From Bradyrhizobium erythrophlei (lineage in GTDB: Bacteria; Pseudomonadota; Alphaproteobacteria; Rhizobiales; Xanthobacteraceae): DNA of 64,000 nt. The DNA lies in the NCBI GenBank assembly GCA_900129675.1, contig FSRD01000001.1:6995501-7059500 (forward strand), in the 5' to 3' direction. Shown piece after piece: positions 42,339-51,326 of this stretch (the first letter of the stretch is position 1; each line of letters opens with the position of its first letter). The position numbers and the translations under genes were made by a program. The notes beneath the pieces are model-generated. The model saw only the letters and a program-made list of their open reading frames with translations, ran no database searches and was not told the DNA's origin.

Positions 42339-43436
42339 ATGGTTGAAGCAACCGCATTTCTTACCGAACTTGAGGACGCGGTTTCCAGAGGGACCGCCGA
42401 AAGCCGCCTTCGGGCGCTGTGGCATGCGACCGATTGTTTAATTTCCGGTAGCTATTCAGAAGAGCAAACTTGGGCCTTCGGCGAGATAATTGGCAGGCTT
42501 GCTCAGGAGATTGAAGTTGGCGCCCGAGTTCGACTTGCAAACGAGCTGGCTCCCAGCAAAAACGCGCCGATCGACGTGGTCAACGCTCTTTCCCTCGATG
42601 ACTCAATCGATGTTGCGGGTCCCATTCTTCGGCATTCCGAGCGGCTAGATCCCAATATCTTGATGAGCTGCGCCCGAGACAAGGGTCAGCAGCACTTGCT
42701 CGCCATTTCCAAGCGGAAAACAGTATCCAATGCTATTACTGACGTTCTGTTGGCGCGTGGTTCACAGGCGGTCGTCACTTCAGTTGCGCGAAATAGCGGC
42801 GCTCATTTTTCCCACTCAGGGTTCCTTCAACTCCTGCGACGCTCGGAGGACGACTCTATCCTTGCCGAGTGTGTCGGACATCGCAAAGACATCCCGCGGC
42901 ACCTATTCCATCAATTGATTTCCAAGGCTTCAGACGAGGTCAAAGAAAAGCTGAGGCGAGAACGCCCTGACATGCATGGCCATGTCCAGAGCATAGTCAC
43001 AGATGTAGAGGGTGCCATCCACTCAAGATTTGGTCCTGCATCGAAGGACTATTTCACCGCAAAGCGGACAGTCGCAAAGTTACATCAATTGGGAGAGCTA
43101 ACTGAGGATAACATTTTTGAGTTTGCTCATTCGCTCAAGTTCAACGAGACGGTTGCGGCACTTGCTTTGTTGAGCTCTATGCCCGCTGACATCGTAGAGC
43201 GCGCTTTGATCGACCAAAAACGGCAATCAACTCTCATACTAGCCAAGGCATTGAGATTGTCATGGACCACCACCATGTCGCTTCTTTTTCTGGGAGCGCT
43301 GAACTACCGAATAACGGCTGGCGAGTTGGATCGAATGAAGGCTGGCTACAGCGCGTTGAATGCTGAGACATGTCTGCGCGTGCTGGACGCGTATCGCTCT
43401 CGCAAGCAAACGGCATGGCAGCATGCATCCCATTGA
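42339..43436 (+). CDS. DUF2336-domain protein
   Basis: 365 residues from the ATG at 42339 (an upstream in-frame start at 42318 is also possible). DUF2336 proteins are all-helical, HEAT-like, alphaproteobacterial and uncharacterised. Typical features are ARVRLANELAPSKNAPIDVV, LARGSQAVVTSVARNSGAHF, LLRRSEDDSILAECVGHRKD and the IPRHLFHQLISKASDEVKEK segment. No membrane helix or enzyme motif is present. Near PilZ genes it may take part in signalling, but that is only positional. Confidence 0.7.
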   Translation: MVEATAFLTELEDAVSRGTAESRLRALWHATDCLISGSYSEEQTWAFGEIIGRLAQEIEVGARVRLANELAPSKNAPIDVVNALSLDDSIDVAGPILRHSERLDPNILMSCARDKGQQHLLAISKRKTVSNAITDVLLARGSQAVVTSVARNSGAHFSHSGFLQLLRRSEDDSILAECVGHRKDIPRHLFHQLISKASDEVKEKLRRERPDMHGHVQSIVTDVEGAIHSRFGPASKDYFTAKRTVAKLHQLGELTEDNIFEFAHSLKFNETVAALALLSSMPADIVERALIDQKRQSTLILAKALRLSWTTTMSLLFLGALNYRITAGELDRMKAGYSALNAETCLRVLDAYRSRKQTAWQHASH

Positions 43437-43489
43437 CATTGCCATATGCTCCTAGCCCGCTCCCGCCTCACCATCTTGAGCGCGTTATG

Positions 43490-43590
43490 CCCTCGTCTCA
43501 TTCCAAGGCGCGCGCATTCAAACGTCGCGCTCTTCGTCGGTCGTGAAGATCACCGGCCTGGCCTTTGGGAGGTCGGCTCGATGACAGCCT
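43490..43590 (-). pseudogene. Degenerate scrap of an SRAP (YedK/HMCES) gene
   Basis: On the minus strand KAVIEPTSQ and, after an indel, ARPVIFTTDEERDV, a TGA stop, then MRAPWNE correspond to the NAVVEPIHPKAMPVILTTDE and ERNVWMRAPWDEAKA part of the better copy at 44275. The stop stands where that copy has Trp. Confidence 0.6.
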
Positions 43591-43771
43591 TCGGCAGCGC
43601 TCGCGCTGCAGAGCGCTGGTTCATTAAGGCGTCCATACCGTTCCGATGCAGCCAGAGAAGCCCCATGGCGAGCTGCCGCAAATCGTTGCGCTCCGCGCCG
43701 ACGGGTAGCTGTCTTGCCCGGCGCAGTGCGTCGGCAGCTTGCTTTTCCAGTCCTGACAGCTTGCGTTCCAT
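43550..43771 (-). CDS. Small helical protein fused at its end to SRAP debris
   Basis: 73 residues from ATG at 43771. The first 50 (MERKLSGLEKQAADALRRAR, then QLPVGAERNDLRQLAMGLLW) form an amphipathic helical hairpin resembling a small Bradyrhizobium family. The last 15-20 residues (KAVIEPTSQ...) are read from the SRAP scrap, so the native C-terminus is gone. Function unknown. Confidence 0.45.
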   Translation of the reverse strand: MERKLSGLEKQAADALRRARQLPVGAERNDLRQLAMGLLWLHRNGMDALMNQRSAARALPKAVIEPTSQRPGR

Positions 43772-44274
43772 CTGCTGTCCCAAACAGACCGGTGACCGGC
43801 ACAGTGGGGCCGCCCGCCTTGCTCTGAAATTCAGGCGGCCCCTGCCGACCACATCAATTGTTCTGCCCCACGGCAGAGGCCATAGCCAGCCGTTAAGATA
43901 CGAGCAGGCGGAGGTAAAGTTTTCATGACAACGCGAGCGCAGCGGCGCTGCTTATCAGCGGATGGATCGAATGCGAGAGCGCAACGCCGCTCTAGCGGAA
44001 TATGCTCGCTAGGCGGCGTTGTTTATTGCACTGGGCCCTGAAATCCCCAGCCAAGCCTGATCGTGCGCAACACATGTGCCAGCAGTCAACGCTCCAGTCT
44101 GAAACACCGGGATCATACGGACCCGAGTAACTCGCAGCGCCTTCGAATGTTTCACTTCAAGTTCACTTTGGCGGTTTAGCGCTCCCATAACGCCGATCCG
44201 GACGCCTTCTCCTCTATTGATGGAAGCATCCTTTTTCCGTTTCCCCGCTCGGCATCCATCACCACGCTCCTCGT
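43772..44274. other. No gene recognised
   Basis: A minus-strand frame from about 44210 to 44009 is open, but its product matches nothing I know and it lacks a good start. Otherwise non-coding. Confidence 0.35.
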
Positions 44275-44557
44275 CTATACCGCCGCGCGATCTTCCTTCT
44301 CCGCGCCGCACATCACGATCTTGAGCCCATCATCCGGCAACGGTCGCTGCAGCGCCTTCGCCTCATCCCACGGCGCGCGCATCCATACATTCCGCTCTTC
44401 ATCGGTGGTCAGGATCACCGGCATGGCCTTCGGATGGATTGGCTCGACGACCGCGTTAGGTGCCGTCGTTAGGAAGCCATAGACGAGGTGCGGCCCGGGG
44501 ATCGGCTTGGGCTTGGTACCGCGCTCGCCTTTGAATTCGGTCCAGATGCCCGCGAAG
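44275..44557 (-). pseudogene. C-terminal half of an SRAP (YedK/HMCES) peptidase gene
   Basis: The frame contains GIWTEFKGERGTKPKPIPGP, HLVYGFLTTAPNAVVEPIHP, KAMPVILTTDEERNVWMRAP and WDEAKALQRPLPDDGLKIVM, with a natural stop at 44275. SRAP proteins crosslink to abasic sites in single-stranded DNA through Cys2 and use a conserved His (in EPIHPKAMP). The N-terminal half with Cys2 is missing here; a matching half lies at 45230. The upstream end is fused to the small gene at 44558. Confidence 0.75.
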
Positions 44558-44768
44558 CCGTTTTAATCGGTAACTCCCTCAGCTTCCGCACGTAATAGCC
44601 TTGCCTCTGAACCGCCGACTTAATCTCGTCACTGACTTTGAGAACCTTCTTCTTGGATTTGCGCCATCGCCCCGACTTGCCAGTGGGTATAGGAAGTCCC
44701 TTCCTAACAACGAGCAGATCGCGCTTTCCGCTTAAATAAACGTCGAACACATGCCACCCCCGAGCCAA
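44558..44768 (-). CDS. Small protein of unknown function, 3' end lost
   Basis: About 70 native residues from ATG at 44768: MARGWHVFDVYLSGKRDLLV, then KSGRWRKSKKKVLKVSDEIK and SAVQRQGYYVRKL. After LPIKT the frame passes out of phase into SRAP sequence, so the natural end is missing. It is basic and probably cytoplasmic, of a type common in Bradyrhizobium. Function unknown. Confidence 0.5.
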
Positions 44769-44958
44769 TGAACGTTATCGCTTCGGAGCGAAGTTCGGGT
44801 TGCGAGAATACAACACCAAGCCGCTTGTTCGCCGCTTCACCGCAGGGCTCGGCGCTCCGACAATAGCAGTTGGTTATCGGCTTGTGTCCTGTGAATAACG
44901 GGGAATACTCTCGGCAACCCCACAACCGAGCGTGGTTTTTTGCTTGGATGTCGCTCGC

Positions 44959-45162
44959 ATGTCACCCGTGTATAGCAACAGTTTGCTCGACCAGTACGAG
45001 CAGGATGTGGACGAGATCGTCGCCGCCTGTAACGGTGATCTGCGTGGCGCTGTCAAAGCTCTGATGCTCGTGAACGAGCAGTTGGAACAAAGACTTTGGC
45101 TAGTGAGCGCAGAACTCGGTGAGCCGCTGCCTGATCATCGGGTGCTGAAGTCGATGCACTAA
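44959..45162 (+). CDS. Small protein of unknown function
   Basis: 67 residues from the ATG at 44959; an earlier in-frame start at 44932 has no better support. The core YEQDVDEIVAACNGDLRGAV then KALMLVNEQLEQRLWLV is helical and looks conserved (DEIVxACxGDxRxAxKALMxxNEQLE). Divergent from the 44768 gene and lying inside the split SRAP region. Function unknown. Confidence 0.55.
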   Translation: MSPVYSNSLLDQYEQDVDEIVAACNGDLRGAVKALMLVNEQLEQRLWLVSAELGEPLPDHRVLKSMH

Positions 45163-45229
45163 GCTAGACCGTCCCGATCGTCATTCAGAACCAACCTGCC
45201 GAAACACTTTTTGCACGTACCTCAAGCGG

Positions 45230-45681
45230 CGGAGGTGTGACCCGCGGCTTGGACTTGGTGCTCCGATCGCCCTTAAACTCGGTCCAGATGCCCGCGAAAT
45301 GCGAACAGCGCCCGATCCTTATTGAGCGCGAACCAGACCAACATCTTTCTTTTTCGTCACCGGGTTCGGTTCGGGCGCGTATTCAGCGAAGCTGTTGGCT
45401 GGGACCAAGCAGCGGTTCTCCGGCTTGAGCCATCCGCGCCAGTGCGGCGATGACGTGTTGCGGATGTTGGTGACCGGCGGGCCGCCCGTTCGCGGTGGCG
45501 GCGGCATGCCCCAGCGCATCATTGTCGGCTCGTGGCCGGGGTCGGTGTTGCGTACCACCGGGGCCGGAAAGTCCGGGAACACGCCGGGCATTGGCGGCAG
45601 GTTGCCCACGTAACGGTTGATCACGCGGAAGAGGGCGCGGATGGCTTCTTGGTTGGTCGTGATGCAGTAGAGATTGCACGT
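45230..45681 (-). pseudogene. N-terminal half of an SRAP (YedK/HMCES) gene, start codon lost and frameshifted
   Basis: The reading begins with TCNLYCITTNQEAIRALFRV where intact genes have ATG-TGC (Met-Cys2); here the ATG is ACG. It continues MMRWGMPPPPRTGGPPVTNI, RNTSSPHWRGWLKPENRCLV and PANSFAEYAPEPNPVTKKKD. After KKKDV one indel shifts the frame from the expected VWFALNKDRALFA, and a second follows near 45300. Its end repeats the GIWTEFKGDR segment seen at 44545. Confidence 0.75.
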
Positions 45682-45685
45682 AGGA

Positions 45686-46055
45686 TTATTTGGGGAGAGC
45701 CGTCTGCATGCGGATTTTCCATTTCCCGTCTTCACGAACGTAAGGGGCGGTCCAAAAGCCCCCACGCTCAATAGATGCCCCGCTCGGGTCCTTACCAGCA
45801 ATCCGATATTGGCCAATCGCAAGCGCCACGTCAGTTCCTAATGGCCAAGCCTCGTGAACGGTCGTCTCCTGATGATCAAATCCAGCTTTGAAAATGGCTT
45901 GGTAGAGCTGTTCAATATCCGTCCGAGGCCCTGCTGGATTGATGTGCATCCCAACATTCGCGTACAGCGCAGCGATCCCCGCCGCGTCTTGTCTGTTGAA
46001 GCTTTCCATGTACGCCGAGCCGATCTTTTTGCAGCTCCTGTCTGATGTCGTTCAT
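45686..46055 (-). pseudogene. SnoaL/SgcJ-type NTF2-like protein with a frameshift at a poly-A run
   Basis: From 46009 the frame gives 107 residues: MESFNRQDAAGIAALYANVG, then DIEQLYQAIFKAGFDHQETT and a beta-sheet region ending WKIRMQTAL. This is an NTF2-like fold (SgcJ/DUF4440 type). The expected start is at 46055 (MNDIRQELQK), where a run of five A throws the frame off by one before GSAYMES. Translation from 46009 would lose the first helix. It ends five bases from the SRAP fragment. Confidence 0.55.
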
Positions 46056-46077
46056 GTCTTCCCCTTGACCGCTGTCG

Positions 46078-46394
46078 TTACCGCTCCCCCGGCCAACATG
46101 CTGACGGCGGATCACTAGCAGAAATTTTAGTCGGCCGCAGCGCCACCAGATGGCTGCGCTTGTAGGGATAGCCACGGACCTCCGAGCAATTCTTGCAGCG
46201 CATATACCGCTCCAGCTCATGGATCGGCGTCGTCTTCGGCCGCCCGACGATACCGGCGCGATGGTTTGGTGCGTATCGCAGCCGAGGCACTTCACTTCGA
46301 GATAGAGGTAACCGGCGTTGAGCGCATCGCCGAGCGCAGGCGACGGTTGGGCCGGTCCTTGAAAAAGCCAGCATGCGTTTGTTTTCGGCTTCAC
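46078..46394 (-). pseudogene. Zinc-ribbon-like small protein, frameshifted
   Basis: One frame holds ALGDALNAGYLYLEVKCLGC DTHQTIA and the next frame continues RPKTTPIHELERYMRCKNCS and RGYPYKRSHLVALRPTKISA. Together they give two CxxC pairs (CLGC, CKNC) of a zinc-ribbon-type protein seen in Bradyrhizobium. One indel near 46262 separates them. Confidence 0.55.
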
Positions 46395-46651
46395 GGCCGG
46401 TCGGCTTCTTTGCGTGCCTCCGCTGTCCGCTCCGGCGATGTCCGGACCGAGCTGCCGTAGATGGTCTCTCGGGATTTCGTGCCCATGACCTTATGAAAGC
46501 GCGACGTTGGCGGCTGCGCAAATTGTCAATCCGTTGTGGATCGAACGGCGGGCAGGCTACTGGTTGTCGTGGTTGTGGATAGGTGGCATAGGCAGCCGAA
46601 CCGACAAGGCGAAGCGCGAGCTACTGCCGCCAGAGAGCGATGGTCGAGCGC

Positions 46652-46680
46652 TGAAAAAGAAAGCCGCCCATGGGCGGCTT
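46652..46680 (-). terminator. Rho-independent terminator on the minus strand
   Basis: AAGCCGCCCATGGGCGGCTT (46661-46680) is a perfect palindrome. On the minus strand it is followed by TTCTTTTTC. It would end a leftward transcript, such as that of the small frame at 46769. Confidence 0.65.
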
Positions 46681-46768
46681 CCGGTGTCGAAAGGAGTTCT
46701 CCGAGTTGAAGGCCAGGCAGGCTAGCATTGTCCGGCGATGGTGGCGCTGGGGCAAAGGGGGTAGCCCG

Positions 46769-46891
46769 TCACTCAGCGCCTCGCCGGAACACCGCGTCGA
46801 CCCCCTCGACGAACGCCATTGCCTGGGGCAGCGCGGGCGCCTGATAGGTGATGTCGCCGCCCGTGAGTCGCAATGATGCCCTTATCGACAT
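46769..46891 (-). CDS. Possible 40-residue protein or C-terminal remnant
   Basis: ATG at 46891 opens a short frame: MSIRASLRLTGGDITYQAPA then MAFVEGVDAVFRRGAE and stop. The sequence looks protein-like, and a terminator lies 90 bases downstream. It may be the tail of a longer gene whose 5' part was lost to the IS at 47021. Confidence 0.35.
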   Translation of the reverse strand: MSIRASLRLTGGDITYQAPALPQAMAFVEGVDAVFRRGAE

Positions 46892-47020
46892 TGCCGACGA
46901 AGTCCAAGCGTCAGCGAGATCACGCGCGCAGTCGAGGTCAGCTATGGTCGTACAGTCGCGCAGTAAAGGCCCCGTTCACGCTGTAAGCTTCGCAAGGAAC
47001 TCCCGGTTGTAATCACCGTA

Positions 47021-48494
47021 GGAGCCTGTCCCGGTAATGGACTTGGGATCAAGCGAAGCCAGTTCTAACGTTTTTTGGGGAGGCAAGTTTCTCCTCAGCG
47101 AGTGGCTGCGAGTTTTGCGAGGTTGTGGGCGGTGCAGATCATGGCCCATTCGGCTTTGACCTTGTCGATGCTGCGCAGGAGGAACTGGCGGAAGCCTCTT
47201 GCCTGCGTGATCTGGCCGAAGACAGGCTCGACGATCTGTTTTCGCAATCGATACCGGCTTCGATAGCCTGCGCGCTTGAGCTTTGTGCTCATTCTGGCGA
47301 TGAGCGTGCCGGATTTGAGCTTCCTTTTTGTCGTGGCCGCCTTGGTGCCGTGCTTTTGCCGTCCGGTGGCAACGTAGCCCTCGATCCGGCGTCGGATGAG
47401 CGTGCGAAGATTGGCTTGCGAGCAATAGCCCGCATCGGCCGATGCTTCATCCGGGTTCTTCCCGAGATTGGCTTTGATGGCATCGAGCAATGGCGCAAGC
47501 TGCGCCTGATCGCTCGCCGAGTTGGTCAGCGTGTGCGCCACGATGATCTGATGGGTGCCATCGACAGCGGCCTGTGCGTTGCAGCCCTGGATGAAGCCGT
47601 TTTTGGTCGGCATCACGCGGCTGTCGGGATCGGTGAAGTTGCGTTGTGCCTTGTCGCTCGGCTCTGCCGTGACGGGCTTGGACTTGCGTCCCGGCAGGCC
47701 CTTGCCGCCGTCGCCGGGGCCGTCGTCGTCCGGCTTCGAGGCAGCTTTGGCTTTGGCTTTGGCTTCAGCTTCCAGCGCGGCCTTGGCGGTACGGATTTTC
47801 TCGAGCCGCTTCTCTTTGTTGGCCATCCACTCGGGCATCTCGTCGCCACGCTTCGAGGCTCCGAACTGACGATCCTCAGCCTTGTCGGTCTGGGCGGCTT
47901 CGGCGAACCAGCGTTGGACTTCCGCTGCAAGCCTCGGTTCGGCCTCTTTCATCCGGCCATAGCTCATCGCCCTGTTGATCCCGGCATTGGCCTTGATCTT
48001 GGTGCCGTCGAGCGCCACGTGGCCAAGCTTCACGAGCCCCGCCTCGCGGCACAGCGCAAGAACCTGCCGGAACAATCCGGAGAGCGCAGCCAAATGCCGC
48101 TTGCGGAACTCGCTGATCGTGCGGAAGTCCGGACGCCGCATCCCCGTTACGGCCGCAAAATCCAGCCGCTCCTCGCAGCCCCGCGCGATCATCGGCGACG
48201 AGTAGATCCCCTGGCTGTACGCATAAAGCAGCAGCGCCACCATCATGCCAGGATGATAGGGCGGAAAGCCACGCTCCTCGTCGTAGACATCCATGATCCG
48301 CGACAGGTCCAAGCCTGTGCGAACCGTGTCGCGAACAAAGTGGGCCATATGCCCGGAAGGCACCAATCCTGGATCGACGGCGGCAGCAGCCAAACCTGAT
48401 CAACGTCCCAAGGACGAAATGTCTTGCTCATCCACCGTTTGAATCACGACGCTTGTTCTTCGTCGAGAAAAATCCGATTACTCGGACAGGCTCC
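47021..48494 (-). mobile_element. IS1182-family insertion sequence
   Basis: The tips GGAGCCTGTCCCGGTAAT (47021) and ATTACTCGGACAGGCTCC (to 48494) are inverted repeats with two mismatches. TA stands at both outer edges. The single gene inside is frameshifted. The right tip shares its last C with the CTAG target of the IS701-type element. Confidence 0.8.
47095..48431 (-). pseudogene. IS1182-type transposase with a single-base frameshift
   Basis: The true start is at 48431 (MSKTFRPWDVDQVWLLPPSI), 22 residues before the frame fails. The rest, from LVPSGHMAHFVRDTVRTGLD to the end at 47095, is in the next frame. Restoring one T in CAGGATTGG (near 48371) would join them. The remainder is intact: KLGHVALDGTKIKANAG (catalytic Asp), then ASADAGYCS and RKQIVEPVFGQITQARGFRQ (catalytic Glu). 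A start at 48393 would make a shortened product. Confidence 0.8.
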
Positions 48495-48497
48495 TAG

Positions 48498-50037
48498 TCT
48501 TACTGCGTCACAAAAGAAGACGCTTCGTCTGTTTGATCGGGCGAATGCAACAGGGACAGCGTGAGAGGTTCCGGACGATGGCAACGATCAGTCTTCGCCG
48601 CATCGTGGCAATCGAGTTCGGGATGTGACGTTCGGGTCGCAGCAGCGGAGCCTCTGGGTCGGTAACCGTTGGAAATCGCAAGTCTCTTGAACGGCCTGGT
48701 GGAACGAGATCCCGAGGGGGGAATCGTCTCCCTCTCGGAGACCAGGAATCCGTAGGCTGCGATGCACAGCGTAGCGTGGTGGTGGAAGCCACGCCAACCT
48801 CGCCCTTCGAAATGCCCGAGCCCGACCTCTTGTTTGAGATCCTGATAATCGCGCTCGATGCGCCAGCGCAGCTTGGTTAGATCGACTAGCCTTCCAAAAG
48901 TGGTCGTTTCCGGCAACGTTGAAAGCCAGTATTTGGTCGGCTCGTCCTCACCTTCTGGCCATTCGATCAAAAGCCATTCTTCCGGTCGGCTTTCGGTGAG
49001 TTGGTAATCTCGATGCGCGACGCAAACGCGCGCGCGAGCGAAGCGCGATGATAGCCGCTCGGCCGCACCCTCTCGCCACTTGATCGTGCGCCAGACCCGC
49101 TTAGGAAGGCAAAGAGCAAGCTCCTTGACCGAAATCGGTTGATGCTTGTGGTCGCGGCGCAGCAGCTTTGGTGGTCGCCCTTTGCCCGACCATTTTTTCG
49201 GCGGTAGCGGCGCCGTGTCGGATGTCCACACCGTGGTGTTTGGCAAGATACCGGCCACATAGGTCAACGCCAACGCGCTGATGCTGGTCCGCAGGTCCGT
49301 GTTGCAGCCATATCCGGCATCCATCAGCACCACGCCGCGAGGAAGCCCGGCTCTGCAGGCTGCTTCGATCTGCTCAAGCGCGATCTCTGGCTTGGTCTTA
49401 AAGCTGATCTCCTTGGGCACGCCCGCTTTGCGCCGACGTTTCTTATCTGCCGCCCATTCCTGCGGCAGATAGAGACGATACATTGCCGGCAGACTGGCGT
49501 GGTGATTGGCAAGCGACAGGGACACCGCGACTTGGCAGTTATCCTGCTTGCCGAGCTGCCCGCAATATTGACGCGCCACACCGACCGAGTGCGCTCCCTT
49601 CTTGGGAAAACCGGTGTCATCGATGATCCACGCTTCGATCGGTCCATGGCGCTCTATCGCCGGCAGTACCATCTCACCCACTTTGGCCAAAACACCCTCG
49701 TCAGACCAAGGCGATTGGCCGACGAAGTGAAGCAGCGACTGATGCTGCGCCGCCGTCCGATCAGGTGCCGTTACCGCGGCCATAGGCTCAACGCTTTTAC
49801 GCTCCCCCGGCATGATTAAGCCGATGCAATAATCAAACAACGGCCGGGCCCGGTCCGCATGTCCGATCACACTCACAAGTTTCTCGACAAAAGCCGAAAA
49901 TCGCGATTCACTGCCGTCTGATCTCCGGAGATCCATATCAGCCCCCGTTACCGATGCCTGAATCTCAACCGGTAACTGATTCTCACAGGACCTCGCCCGC
50001 GACCTTTTGAATCAGACACTTTTCTGACTCAGTAGTA
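48498..50037 (-). mobile_element. IS701-family insertion sequence with CTAG target duplication
   Basis: The left tip TCTTACTGCGTCACAAAAG and the reverse complement of the right tip, TACTACTGAGTCAGAAAAG, are inverted repeats with four mismatches in 19. CTAG stands on both sides (48494-48497 and 50038-50041), the YTAR duplication known for IS701 elements. The left CTAG is formed from the last base of the IS1182 tip. Confidence 0.8.
48500..49936 (-). CDS. IS701-type transposase with a shifted C-terminal end
   Basis: 478 residues. The DDE blocks are present: AWIIDDTGFPKKGAHSVGVA, GVVLMDAGYGCNTDLR and LRWRIERDYQDLKQEVGLGH with the catalytic Glu. Near 48655 the frame departs from the family: the expected APLLRPERHIPNSIATMRRR and LIVAIVRNLSRCPCC lie in the neighbouring frame. 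The last ~60 residues are therefore not native, although the catalytic domain is complete, so activity is doubtful. Confidence 0.8.
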   Translation of the reverse strand: MDLRRSDGSESRFSAFVEKLVSVIGHADRARPLFDYCIGLIMPGERKSVEPMAAVTAPDRTAAQHQSLLHFVGQSPWSDEGVLAKVGEMVLPAIERHGPIEAWIIDDTGFPKKGAHSVGVARQYCGQLGKQDNCQVAVSLSLANHHASLPAMYRLYLPQEWAADKKRRRKAGVPKEISFKTKPEIALEQIEAACRAGLPRGVVLMDAGYGCNTDLRTSISALALTYVAGILPNTTVWTSDTAPLPPKKWSGKGRPPKLLRRDHKHQPISVKELALCLPKRVWRTIKWREGAAERLSSRFARARVCVAHRDYQLTESRPEEWLLIEWPEGEDEPTKYWLSTLPETTTFGRLVDLTKLRWRIERDYQDLKQEVGLGHFEGRGWRGFHHHATLCIAAYGFLVSERETIPPSGSRSTRPFKRLAISNGYRPRGSAAATRTSHPELDCHDAAKTDRCHRPEPLTLSLLHSPDQTDEASSFVTQ

Positions 50038-50105
50038 CTAGCGCATCGCAATCTCGCGCTTGCTTCGTGCTATGGGTCCATTGCGGCAATCGAGAGTAGG
50101 AGATC

Positions 50106-50435
50106 ATGATGTTTATCGCAATGAACCGTTTCCGCGTTGCCAAAGGGTCTGAAGCAGCCTTCGAGCAGGTCTGGATGTCGCGCGACAGTCATCTCGAAAA
50201 AGTCTCGGGTTTCGTAGAGTTTCACCTTCTCAAAGGTCCCGAAGCTGAGGATCACACGCTTTATGCTTCTCACACGGTCTGGGAAAACCGTGCCGTGTTT
50301 GAAGCGTGGACCAAATCAGAGGCGTTCCGTGCTGCGCATAGTCGGGCAGGGGATAACAAGCCGCTGTATCTGGATCACCCCCAATTCGAGGGTTTTGAGG
50401 TTCGCCAGACAGTAGGACGCGGCAAGGTCGCGTAA
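50106..50435 (+). CDS. ABM-domain heme-degrading monooxygenase (HmuD/HmuQ/IsdG-like)
   Basis: 109 residues; two successive ATG codons follow GAGTAGGAGATC, and the second could be the start. The ferredoxin-like ABM fold is clear (MNRFRVAKGSEAAFEQVWMS, VSGFVEFHLLKGPE, AWTKSEAFRAAHS). Asn7, Trp68 and His78 have the spacing of the IsdG/HmuQ catalytic triad. These enzymes open heme to free iron. No heme transporter or Fur-type site is visible beside it, and it lies just right of the IS701 element. Confidence 0.75.
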   Translation: MMFIAMNRFRVAKGSEAAFEQVWMSRDSHLEKVSGFVEFHLLKGPEAEDHTLYASHTVWENRAVFEAWTKSEAFRAAHSRAGDNKPLYLDHPQFEGFEVRQTVGRGKVA

Positions 50436-50482
50436 TACGCACGGACATTTTGCTGTCCATCGCAAGCGCGCGAGAACCCTTC

Positions 50483-50547
50483 AATGTCCGTTCTCAGTCG
50501 AAAGCGGAAAACATATGCTCGAATTGAGCTTTTCCGGGTTTGACCCA
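50483..50547 (+). repeat. Interspersed repeat, subfamily A
   Basis: AATGTCCGTTCTCAGTCGAA, then AGCGGAAAACATATGCTC and a GGTTTGACCCA end, matching 10738 and 12124. It lies 48 bases after the heme monooxygenase stop. Confidence 0.7.
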
Positions 50548-50843
50548 TCTCGGATCTGCTGCGTCCCTGAGCCCGACGATCGCCTTTAAAACTGACGAGC
50601 GTCGATTATTTTCAGCACCCGTAGGATTGCTGTCGGCTGGACGCTCATTTCCCCGGAAAACGCGTCATCGTAAATAATCAAGAGCGGTAGAGGGGGCGGA
50701 GAAGGCCACGAGGCGGCGAGAATTCATCGCGCTGCTCAGCAGCAGGAGCGCAATGGCGCTATGAGCTGCGGAAAGGAAAGGCCCCGCCGAGCGGAAGCTG
50801 AGCGAGGCCAAATCCAGAGCTGCGGTCGCGTCCTGTTCGGAAC
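50548..50843. other. No gene seen
   Basis: Intergenic, between an interspersed repeat and the 3' end of the leftward NTF2-like gene. Short open frames only. Confidence 0.35.
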
Positions 50844-51326
50844 TTACTGCGGGACCCGCCATGCGCTATGCGAGACGAACACCCACCGATCGCCGCGTTT
50901 TTCCAACACGGTCGACTCGAATGTGGGGGCACTCGTTACTGGATCGCCTGTTTTGGGCTTGCCGGCCACCGCTGCAGTTGCGTCTGCCCACGCGACATTG
51001 CCATTGATGTGGATATGCGGTCCGTCTTTTTGCGTCACCTTCAACTCAGACCAAAAAGCGAAGACCGCTTCCCAGTTCCTCCTGACTGCGTCCCAACCAA
51101 TCGACGGACCGGTCTTGTCCCTCGGATTGATCAGCATCACGTCCGCGTCGTGAGCCCATACGTCGTCCATTTTCTTGATGTCGAGAGCGCTTAGCGCAGC
51201 ATGAAAGTTATCGAACGCGGCCTTGACCTTGTCGGTATCGGATTGCTGAGCGACAGCATTGCCCGGCAGCACGGCGAGTCCGAACACCGTGATAGCAGAC
51301 AGACTGAGAATGTTACGGCGATTCAT
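50844..51326 (-). CDS. Exported NTF2/SnoaL-like (DUF4440-type) protein
   Basis: 160 residues with a signal peptide (about 1-26, ILSLSAITVFGLAVLPGNAVA). The mature part is an NTF2-like cone: VKAAFDNFHAALSALDIKKM, VWAHDADVMLINPRDKTGPS, AVRRNWEAVFAFWSELKVTQ, and GDRWVFVSHSAWRV at the end. Members bind or transform small molecules; many have no known role. Periplasmic location is implied. A GAGGAAAAC ribosome-binding site precedes it. No operon partner. Confidence 0.75.
   Translation of the reverse strand: MNRRNILSLSAITVFGLAVLPGNAVAQQSDTDKVKAAFDNFHAALSALDIKKMDDVWAHDADVMLINPRDKTGPSIGWDAVRRNWEAVFAFWSELKVTQKDGPHIHINGNVAWADATAAVAGKPKTGDPVTSAPTFESTVLEKRGDRWVFVSHSAWRVPQ

Noticed and set aside
47125..48399. 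424-codon plus-strand open frame
   Set aside because: Antisense shadow of the IS1182 transposase.
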